The position numbers were made by a program, and so were the translations under genes. The notes beneath the pieces were generated by a model. The model was not told where the DNA came from and made no database searches. It worked only from the letters and a program-made list of their open reading frames with translations. DNA of 5,343 bases from positions 1 through 5,343 of the forward strand of contig CAJASG010000359.1 in NCBI GenBank assembly GCA_903944555.1, written 5' to 3'. The DNA comes from an uncultured beta proteobacterium (GTDB taxonomy: Bacteria > Pseudomonadota > Gammaproteobacteria > Burkholderiales > Burkholderiaceae_C). Positions 1 to 4,134 of the stretch are shown piece after piece; the first letter of the stretch is position 1, and every line of letters begins with the position of its first letter.

Positions 1-430
1 GCTCTGACAGGGTTTCATTGGTGCTGGTGGCAGCCCTGTACCACCTCTTGGCCTTATCGAACCCGTAGAGCCTTTCAATCTCCTCAGCCTTGTCTGTAGC
101 AGCCATGGATAGCTCGGTGTGGTTGTAAGTGTCTCCAGCAGCCTCTAGGGCGCTTAAAGACTCTCGCCACTCCTTGGCATCTGCAAAGGTTATGCCCCTC
201 TCCTTGGAGCTATCAGGGGCCTTCCTCAGCTTCTCCAATTCGGCCTTGAGTTTGCCCACAACAGCATGCTTGCGCCTATTGGCTTCAGACCTATCCCCAG
301 TCTCCAGAGACCTACGGAGGTGTGTCTGTCCAACGTACTTCTCCAGCGTTCTTGGAACTCGGACCCGTGCGTAATAAGTGCCACCTACCTTTTGTAGATA
401 CTGGTCTGGGTTGCCTCTGGTTGTAGCCAT
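1..430 (-). CDS. Tyrosine-recombinase (phage-type) integrase, N-terminal part
   Basis: The gene starts at the ATG at 428-430 and reads leftward off the window, giving 143 residues without a stop. Residues about 10-65 (YLQKVGGTYYARVRVP, then a LRRSLETGDRSEANRRKHAV stretch) match the DUF6538-type N-terminal segment found at the front of many phage and island integrases. This segment normally precedes a SAM-like core-binding domain and the catalytic R-H-R-Y domain, both of which would lie outside the window. Residues about 62-130 are charged and helical, consistent with the linker to the core-binding domain. The ribosome site is weak (AAGGAAAG at 441-448, about 10 nt before the ATG). The protein would catalyse site-specific integration and excision of the element. 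The assignment rests on the N-terminal pattern alone because no catalytic residue is visible. Confidence 0.8.
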   Translation of the reverse strand, partial: MATTRGNPDQYLQKVGGTYYARVRVPRTLEKYVGQTHLRRSLETGDRSEANRRKHAVVGKLKAELEKLRKAPDSSKERGITFADAKEWRESLSALEAAGDTYNHTELSMAATDKAEEIERLYGFDKAKRWYRAATSTNETLSE

Positions 431-470
431 TTTCTGGGGTCTTTCCTTTGGTTCACCCATAGGGTTTACT

Positions 471-545
471 GTGGGGTGGTGCATCAGTGCACCCACAGTA
501 CTCTACACCAAGTTGCCCCCTATGTGGGTGCATGATGTGGGTGCA
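471..545. repeat. Cluster of TGTGGGTGCA sites upstream of the integrase
   Basis: The 10-mer TGTGGGTGCA occurs exactly three times: inverted at 488-497, and direct at 523-532 and 536-545. The last two form a 13-bp-period pair (ATGTGGGTGCA at 522-532 and 535-545). A degenerate fourth copy, GTGGGGTGGTGCA, sits at 471-483 and forms a GGTGCA-TCAG-TGCACC inverted repeat with the first. The cluster lies about 40-115 bp before the integrase start. Such spacing suits arm-type integrase sites, excisionase sites or an operator controlling int. Which of these applies cannot be told from sequence. Confidence 0.6.
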
Positions 546-569
546 CGATAACCTCTTGAAACCCCCATA

Positions 570-601
570 ACCGCTTGTTTCCTAACTTTTTTGACCGCTT
601 G
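570..601. repeat. Direct repeat ACCGCTTG, 24 bp apart
   Basis: ACCGCTTG occurs at 570-577 and 594-601. The motif CCCCCAT also appears twice nearby (562-568 and 609-615), to the left of the first copy and to the right of the second. The stretch lies between the int-proximal repeats and the terminator at 649. It may be part of the recombination or control region of the element, but 8-bp matches can arise by chance. Confidence 0.3.
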
Positions 602-648
602 GGGTATTCCCCCATCAGCCACCCCATATAAAGCCTTACGGCACATAG

Positions 649-682
649 AAAGCCTGCTACTTAATTGATAGTGGGCTTTTTT
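649..682 (+). terminator. Rho-independent terminator reading rightward
   Basis: The arms AAAGCCTGCTA (649-659) and TAGTGGGCTTT (669-679) pair over 11 positions including two G-T wobbles, with a 9-nt loop, followed by a T run at 677-682. No plus-strand gene could be found in the 220 bp before it. It may end a small RNA, a transcript from outside the supported genes, or be a relic of insertion. In the opposite direction the T run is too short for efficient termination. Confidence 0.65.
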
Positions 683-703
683 GTTTGTGGGGTTTTATGG
701 CGT

Positions 704-726
704 TTTACAGACTGTTTACAGACTGT
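704..726. repeat. Tandem 11-bp repeat TTTACAGACTG, two copies
   Basis: TTTACAGACTG is present at 704-714 and again without spacer at 715-725, followed by a T that repeats the first base of the unit. An 11-bp period places both copies on one helical face. The repeat directly abuts the TGGTAC inverted repeat at 726-745, so the two may form one protein-binding locus, for example arm-type and core-type recombinase sites. Confidence 0.6.
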
Positions 727-745
727 GGTACAAAGTTTCGTACCA
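726..745. other. Inverted repeat TGGTAC-N8-GTACCA, candidate recombination core
   Basis: TGGTAC (726-731) and GTACCA (740-745) are perfect 6-bp inverted arms around the 8-bp centre AAAGTTTC. Tyrosine recombinases typically recognise short inverted arms around a 6-8 bp overlap, and this one lies about 300 bp from the integrase start beside an 11-bp tandem repeat. No second copy of the segment was found near the right element boundary, so its role as an att site is unproven. It could also be a regulator site. Confidence 0.3.
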
Positions 746-873
746 ATCCAGCGCCAGCAAATACCACCATCAGTGCATTTCCAGTGAATAAATAGATGTG
801 CTGAAAACTGAGCGCATCTACCCCTCAAATTGAGGGTGGCCTGAATTTCAGGACACCACCCAAACATCAGACG

Positions 874-901
874 AAAAAAAAAACCAGCGTTTGAATGCTG
901 G
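874..901 (-). terminator. Rho-independent terminator of the small-ORF/SHOCT transcript
   Basis: Read on the minus strand, CCAGC (from 901 to 897) pairs with GCTGG (888 to 884) across an 8-nt loop that can extend by two pairs past one mismatch. It is followed by ten consecutive T (883 to 874). It lies 25 nt past the stop codon at 926, which supports a minus-strand transcript ending here and hence expression of the small ORF. Confidence 0.7.
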
Positions 902-925
902 GTGTAATCTCGTTTCGAGCCACGC

Positions 926-1114
926 TCAGGGTGGTGAAGCGCATATCTGTTGAATCGCTGTCTGTGCTCTTGCTTCGTATGCCTCAAAATTAGAAGCAAC
1001 ATCACTCGTCACAACAGTTTGGGCATTTCCATCGTAGAACTGAAAAACCGCAGTAGCGACTATTGCACGTAGCTGGATTAATCGCTTGGTGTTGGACTTT
1101 CGAGACTCAAACAT
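926..1114 (-). CDS. Small hypothetical protein, 62 aa (73 aa from an upstream TTG)
   Basis: I do not recognise this protein. From the ATG at 1112-1114 it gives 62 residues. A TTG at 1145-1147, immediately after an in-frame stop, would give 73 by adding RATRRSLFIV and similar basic residues. Neither start has a visible ribosome site. The N-terminus is basic (ESRKSNTKRLIQ), followed by a mildly hydrophobic stretch (LRAIVATAVFQFY) and an acidic, alanine-rich helical C-terminus (ASNFEAYEARAQTAIQQICA) with one cysteine, ending in Pro-Pro. It begins 23-56 bp past the stop of the SHOCT protein on the same strand and is followed by a strong terminator, so co-transcription is likely. The overlapping frame at 661-1005 crosses the terminator and was rejected. 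Being real is an inference from context and composition. Confidence 0.5.
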   Translation of the reverse strand: MFESRKSNTKRLIQLRAIVATAVFQFYDGNAQTVVTSDVASNFEAYEARAQTAIQQICASPP

Positions 1115-1170
1115 GACGATAAAAAGTGAACGCCGTGTAGCCCTCAATCAATCGCATAAAGGACTACCAC

Positions 1171-2145
1171 TTACAAAGATTTTAAAATCTCGTCACGCTT
1201 ATGCTGATAAGCGTCGTTATCGATTAGCCCCTTGTCAAGCAAGTCTTTCAATTCTTGCAGGCGCTTCTCTACGGTCTTTACGGACGAATCAGCCACAGGC
1301 GTCGGCTGAGATGGGCAATCGCTTCCACCCTCAACAACCATTGACTTGGTGCTCTCGCAGAATACGTATACGACTCCCTTGTTGGCAGAAGTTGCCGGTT
1401 TTTGGACAGTGACGGGGGCTGTTTTCAATACCTTCAACTCTCGCAATTTGGGCACTGAAGAAAATGTATCAGCCGGTCGACGGTAATCCATTTGGGCTGC
1501 AGCCGCATCCTGATACCTTTCAGCCCAACTCGTGAGCTTTGCGAGACCTGATTTTTTTGCAGAATCTGATTGGACGGCGAACTTGTTCCACTGCAGCGCT
1601 GTGCTTCCTGGAAATCCGAGGTAAGCAACGTTCACGCCGACCGTTCCGATGTAGTAACGCCCCCCCGACTGAGACTGGACAGTATTTACGACAAGGAAGG
1701 TTTCTTGCTTTGAACCTACTGGAAAAGATTCAACCTTAATAGTCATGCAATCGTCATAGCGACCGCGTGACCTATTCCGTTTTGCAATACTTTCACCGTC
1801 GCATGGGGAGCCAGACCAATAGGCTCCACTGTTCGCAGCGAGGTTTGCGAGAACGGTCTGTATCGCGGCAATTTCACCATCCTCCCAAAAAGTCATCCGC
1901 AAGTAACCTAGGGGGATGCTGCTTGCACCCCCACCAGAATAATCCACTTTGGCATCTTCAAAAGACCAAGCATTGGTTCCGCCATAAATTTGATAGCCGC
2001 CAATTTGGTCATCTGCATAAATAGACTGACCTCTTGAGAATGTCGGTACTTTGCTTCCTTCAAAAAGTTCGCGCGATATGGCGTCTTGAACAAAGCCAAA
2101 AAGTGCCAAGAGCAGTGTAGCAATTGCGCGTTTGGGTATAGCCAT
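1171..2145 (-). CDS. Exported hypothetical protein with C-terminal SHOCT domain, 324 aa
   Basis: The start ATG (2143-2145) follows an excellent ribosome site, GGAGG at 2156-2160, 10 nt away. Residues 1-24 form a signal peptide: MAIPKR, a hydrophobic core (ATLLLALFGFV) and an A-x-S cleavage motif (AIS, 22-24). There is no lipobox cysteine, so the product is probably periplasmic or secreted. Residues about 45-225 are a soluble region rich in Gly, Tyr and Ser that I cannot assign to a family. Four cysteines (115, 133, 263, 277) could form two disulfides, Cys115-Cys133 and Cys263-Cys277. Residues about 291-324 (EKRLQELKDLLDKGLIDNDA, then a YxxKRxEIL motif) are a SHOCT domain, a short helical C-terminal module associated with oligomerisation. 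The gene sits between primase and integrase genes, where elements carry cargo. The fold of the main body and its function are unknown. Confidence 0.85.
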   Translation of the reverse strand: MAIPKRAIATLLLALFGFVQDAISRELFEGSKVPTFSRGQSIYADDQIGGYQIYGGTNAWSFEDAKVDYSGGGASSIPLGYLRMTFWEDGEIAAIQTVLANLAANSGAYWSGSPCDGESIAKRNRSRGRYDDCMTIKVESFPVGSKQETFLVVNTVQSQSGGRYYIGTVGVNVAYLGFPGSTALQWNKFAVQSDSAKKSGLAKLTSWAERYQDAAAAQMDYRRPADTFSSVPKLRELKVLKTAPVTVQKPATSANKGVVYVFCESTKSMVVEGGSDCPSQPTPVADSSVKTVEKRLQELKDLLDKGLIDNDAYQHKRDEILKSL

Positions 2146-2238
2146 AACTTATATTCCTCCGTTTTAACCTTTTCACCTCGACGGTGGACGGTTTTGTAAC
2201 TCTGGCGCGAATTTACATGAAAAGTCTGCACTGGTCGA

Positions 2239-2255
2239 GCCCAAGGCTTGGGCTA
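2239..2255. promoter_or_regulatory. 17-bp palindrome upstream of the SHOCT gene
   Basis: AGCCCAAG (2239-2246) and CTTGGGCT (2248-2255) are perfect 8-bp inverted arms around one base. It lies about 95 bp before the SHOCT-protein start and past the primase terminator, so it would sit in that gene's upstream region. There is no T run on either side, so it is not a terminator. An operator or recombinase site is possible. No convincing -35/-10 pair could be placed beside it. Confidence 0.3.
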
Positions 2256-2313
2256 TCAACGCGCCCTCGGCAATCTGTTGCAACCTCGGCAAAATCACCC
2301 GCCCCTAAAGCAG

Positions 2314-2333
2314 AAAACCCGCACTAGGCGGAT
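2314..2333 (-). terminator. Rho-independent terminator after the primase
   Basis: On the minus strand, ATCCGC (2333 to 2328) pairs with GCGGGT (2322 to 2317) over six positions with one T-G wobble and the 5-nt loop CTAGT, followed by TTTT (2317 to 2314). It begins six bases past the alternative-frame stop at 2339-2341 and about 50 bases past the actual stop at 2385. This favours 2339 as the ancestral end of the primase gene. Confidence 0.55.
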
Positions 2334-2338
2334 CTTGT

Positions 2339-2386
2339 TCACTTTCCTTTGCGCCTGAGCTCCCAAAGCGCCTCAGACTCCGCATC
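2339..2386 (-). pseudogene. Out-of-frame ancestral C-terminus of the primase
   Basis: One frame over from the primase stop, the minus strand from 2386 reads DAESEALWELRRKGK and then stops at 2339-2341. The composition is protein-like and charged, and the stop lies six bases before a terminator. This suggests that a single-base indel near 2385-2390 cut the original C-terminus off. The reading is an inference from frame and context. Confidence 0.4.
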
Positions 2387-3260
2387 AGCCCATATGGGTT
2401 ATCTCTCCAAACAGCAAAGCCACTTGGTTTTCACTGCGCGGAGTCTCAGACCTAGCTCTTTCCTTAAACTGGCGCTCCGTCTCGTCAGGCCGACGATGCC
2501 AATGGTTCGCATGGTTGTCGTAGATGGTCTCCGCCACACGGCGCATATTGCCCCAGCCAAAACAAACAACGGCACGGTGTCCTGTTGCCTGCCAAACAGC
2601 CCACGCAGCCCCGATACCCTCACACAAATGGGCAGGGCCATCATTCGGCCCAACGGTGAAGGTAGCCCCGGCCATGCTCGCACCGGGTAGGTTTACTTTC
2701 TTTCCAGTACCGGGCGGCGGTATGAATTGGGCGCTTTGCAATTCACCGTCTGGCGCATAGGCTGGAACCATCAGGAACCCCGCTACAGCTTGCCCAGCAA
2801 TTTGCAGACTGTCACCCATAGGAACCACGCGCAGGGCGTCCAGTGGCACCCCAGCGGCACCCTTGGCGACAATGTAGGCGTGTTGGTTGGTGACAGCTTC
2901 GCAGCGGTTCCAGACGTCAGCAGCACCCATGCCGGGGGCAGGCTTGCGCGGTAGCTCTACGGGGCGTGTAGTTCGTTCTGGTGCGGGTCTTGGGTCGGTG
3001 TTGCCATCAGTCCACCCGTTATCACGCGCCATTCCAAACAGCGAACCAGCGCCCACACCACGGCCCGGCTTGAATGAACGCCATGTGTCGCGGCAGTCGG
3101 CAGCGTTGTAGTTTCCAGCTTGGGCGCTCCAGCTATCGAAGGTGTCGAAGTCACCACCGGCAGCATTGAAGCCCATGCCAGCCTTCACCCATCCATCACG
3201 GTCTAGGTCGGGATGTATCGAGTAGAGCGCATCACTGGCGCGGCCTAATTCTTTAAGCAT
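2385..3260 (-). CDS. Phage/satellite-type primase (PriCT_2 and Toprim-like), C-terminus damaged
   Basis: This 291-residue protein is a primase of the kind used to start replication of phages, satellites and plasmids. Residues about 4-83 (RASDALYSIHPDLDRDGWVK, then DTFDSWSAQAGNY and FKPGRGVGAGSLFGMARDNGW) match the PriCT_2 (primase C-terminal 2) module, which usually follows a prim-pol domain or sits beside a helicase. Residues about 127-205 resemble the strand-rich segment before Toprim in such proteins (GFLMVPAY, LQSAQFI, GKKVNLPGA). Residues 211-239 (HLCEGIGAAWAVWQATGH, VVCFGWGNM) are the start of a Toprim fold with its glutamate at 214. The D-x-D metal motif expected next is missing: the tail from about 250 is divergent and a better C-terminus continues in another frame. 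An upstream ATG at 3312-3314 adds 18 residues but lies inside the preceding ORF. The start at 3258-3260 has GGAGG at 3269-3273 and overlaps the preceding stop. Probably inactive. Confidence 0.7.
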   Translation of the reverse strand: MLKELGRASDALYSIHPDLDRDGWVKAGMGFNAAGGDFDTFDSWSAQAGNYNAADCRDTWRSFKPGRGVGAGSLFGMARDNGWTDGNTDPRPAPERTTRPVELPRKPAPGMGAADVWNRCEAVTNQHAYIVAKGAAGVPLDALRVVPMGDSLQIAGQAVAGFLMVPAYAPDGELQSAQFIPPPGTGKKVNLPGASMAGATFTVGPNDGPAHLCEGIGAAWAVWQATGHRAVVCFGWGNMRRVAETIYDNHANHWHRRPDETERQFKERARSETPRSENQVALLFGEITHMG

Positions 3261-3357
3261 GGGCAGCACCTCCAAACAATGAGCCTTGATTCGGGTCTGG
3301 CTTGGCGGCAGCACGGGCGGCGTTGCGCCTCTTGGGGTTGATATAGGCGCGGTCCAC
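3253..3357 (-). pseudogene. C-terminal fragment of an unknown element gene
   Basis: A minus-strand frame reads VDRAYINPKRRNAARAAAKP and on to SLFGGAAHA, ending in TAA at 3253-3255, 34 residues from a GTG at 3355-3357. It contains the primase ribosome site and overlaps the primase ATG (ATGCTTAA), the translational coupling typical of an operon. An in-frame TGA at 3367-3369 lies only three codons before the GTG, and no longer frame continues to the right. The basic, Ala-rich tail looks like the end of a larger protein whose front was lost at the element junction. A genuine 34-residue peptide is the alternative. The family is not recognised. Confidence 0.4.
3269..3273 (-). promoter_or_regulatory. 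Ribosome-binding site that sets the primase start
   Basis: GGAGG on the minus strand lies 8 nt before the ATG at 3258-3260. No comparable site precedes the longer start at 3314. This and the overlap with the preceding stop codon favour the 291-residue product. Confidence 0.65.
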
Positions 3358-3390
3358 TAATCGCGGTCAAATTTACAGTGGAATAGGCGC
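3343..3390. repeat. Direct repeat ATAGGCGC at the element/chromosome junction
   Basis: ATAGGCGC occurs at 3343-3350 and 3383-3390, 40 bp apart, bracketing the point where the element gene fragment ends and the phasin upstream region begins. It could be a scar of insertion or deletion, but an 8-bp match may be chance. Confidence 0.25.
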
Positions 3391-3401
3391 AAGCTTGGCG
3401 T

Positions 3402-3430
3402 TTGGTTAATAATTGCTGCACTGCAACAAT
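3402..3430 (+). promoter_or_regulatory. Phasin promoter region with PhaR-like operator
   Basis: The near-palindrome TTGCTGCACTGCAACAA at 3413-3429 is TGC-rich and resembles the sites bound by PhaR, the repressor that senses polyhydroxybutyrate granules and controls phasin genes. A possible sigma-70 promoter, TTGGTT (3402-3407) with a 17-bp spacer to AACAAT (3425-3430), would place the palindrome over the spacer and -10, suited to repression. An alternative -10 is TAATAAT at 3407-3413. The operator call is by resemblance; the promoter placement is weak. Confidence 0.45.
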
Positions 3431-3449
3431 TTTTAATAAAGGCCACCAA

Positions 3450-3932
3450 ATGTTCAAGAACACTCCCTTCGAAGCCATCGCAAAATCCATGTCGGACGCT
3501 GCGCCAAATCTCAATACTGCTGCGATGCAAGATGCAATCAAGCCAGCACAAGACAATCTGAAAGCATGGGCAGATATGGCGCAAAACCAGGCCAAGGAAG
3601 CACAAGCCGCATTGACCGATACCGTTGAATCCATCAAAGCAATCAAAGACCCACAGGCCGCTTTTGAAATCATCAAGGCTTCCGCTGAAGCTGGCATGGC
3701 CATGTTTGCAAACAACCTGAAAGATGCAACTTCTTTGAGCTTCAGCCAGTTCCACAGCACTGTTGATGCGGTCGAGAAAGCACATCCAGCACCAGAAGGC
3801 TTTGCCTCTGTCGCGAAGCAACTGAAAGCTGCTGCTACAACCGCCGAGAGCACGCTCGAATCCGCAATGGAAAAGGGTGCCGCAGCCGTGGCATCCGTTG
3901 CGCCAGCTTCCAAAGCCAAAAAGGCACGCTAA
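3450..3932 (+). CDS. phaP: Phasin (PHA granule-associated protein), 160 aa
   Basis: Phasins coat polyhydroxyalkanoate granules in the cytoplasm and limit their coalescence. The protein starts MFKNTPFEAIAKSM and carries the helical, amphipathic, glutamine/alanine-rich body of the PhaP (Phasin_2) family over residues about 7-110. Typical pieces are DNLKAWADMAQNQAKEAQAA, FEIIKASAEAGMAMFANNL and LSFSQFHSTVDAVEKA. The C-terminus is Ala-rich and ends in a lysine-rich tail (SKAKKAR). No signal peptide or membrane segment is present, and the length is slightly below the usual 180-190. The ATG at 3450 is chosen over one at 3402 because AAAGG (3438-3442) precedes it at 7 nt and the earlier start would translate the operator. 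It stands alone, with its own promoter region and a strong terminator at 4030-4056. Confidence 0.9.
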   Translation: MFKNTPFEAIAKSMSDAAPNLNTAAMQDAIKPAQDNLKAWADMAQNQAKEAQAALTDTVESIKAIKDPQAAFEIIKASAEAGMAMFANNLKDATSLSFSQFHSTVDAVEKAHPAPEGFASVAKQLKAAATTAESTLESAMEKGAAAVASVAPASKAKKAR

Positions 3933-4029
3933 TTAGCGACGCCAGGGCTAGGGCCTTCTACCGCTTTTGCGCGGTCGGTTTGCCCCGGCGATGTCTATCG
4001 CTGCCGTGGTTGCCCTTTTGGTTATTTTC

Positions 4030-4056
4030 AAACCCCGCCTGTGTGCGGGGTTTTTT
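4030..4056 (+). terminator. Rho-independent terminator downstream of phasin
   Basis: AAACCCCGC (4030-4038) pairs perfectly with GCGGGGTTT (4045-4053) around a 6-nt loop, followed by a T run at 4051-4056. It lies about 100 bp past the phasin stop. The interval before it holds only a weak ACCGC/GCGGT hairpin at 3960-3975. Read leftward the hairpin is followed by just TTT, so it could only weakly terminate the convergent oxidoreductase gene, which ends 80 bp to the right. Confidence 0.9.
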
Positions 4057-4134
4057 CAATGTGAATGTTTTTGCGTCAAATAGGGGCCGTCTCAGTGCCC
4101 GAAAGCTGGATGCACTTCGCCCCAGTTGATGCGC

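Larger units (their letters stand above)
683..873. other. Non-coding stretch between two opposed terminators
   Basis: This AT-rich interval lies between the rightward terminator at 649-682 and the leftward terminator at 874-901. No credible gene is visible on either strand. A 32-codon plus-strand frame from the ATG at 697 has no ribosome site and no recognisable composition. The interval holds the tandem repeat at 704-726 and the core-like inverted repeat at 726-745. The rest (746-873) shows nothing I can interpret. Confidence 0.5.
1..3360. mobile_element. Right part of a decayed integrated element (inferred extent)
   Basis: An integrase at the left and a phage/satellite-type primase at the right lie in the same orientation. 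Between them are an unrecognised exported protein and a small ORF, and the middle of the block is AT-richer than the genes after 3400. The right limit is placed near 3360 because the gene fragment upstream of the primase loses its 5' part there and the phasin promoter region begins. The left limit is outside the window. No excisionase, helicase or structural phage gene is visible, so this is either a small satellite-like element or a remnant. The boundaries are inferred, not read from matching att sites. Confidence 0.5.

Noticed and set aside
129..374. An 81-residue plus-strand open frame
   Set aside because: It is antisense to the integrase coding frame, which has clear family similarity on the other strand.
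591..632. Possible promoter TTGACC ... TATAAA on the plus strand
   Set aside because: The spacing is 30 bp, far outside the 16-18 bp range for sigma-70.
560..760. A tRNA or tRNA 3' end serving as the integration target
   Set aside because: No acceptor, T-arm or anticodon-arm pattern could be found on either strand.
661..1005. A 114-residue minus-strand open frame
   Set aside because: It runs through the ten-T terminator (giving FFF) and the tandem repeat, has an erratic Cys/Trp/His-rich composition, and overlaps a better frame at 926-1114.
1086..1412. A 108-residue plus-strand open frame
   Set aside because: It is antisense to the SHOCT domain and the small ORF, and has no ribosome site or family resemblance.
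2266..2292. Two CCTCGGCAA direct copies as a CRISPR-like or iteron array
   Set aside because: There are just two 9-bp copies with no further periodicity, so this is likely chance.
3245..3919. A 224-residue minus-strand open frame across the phasin gene
   Set aside because: It is a shadow of the phasin gene: Ala/Ser/Cys-rich composition is the complement of the phasin codons, and it crosses the phasin promoter.
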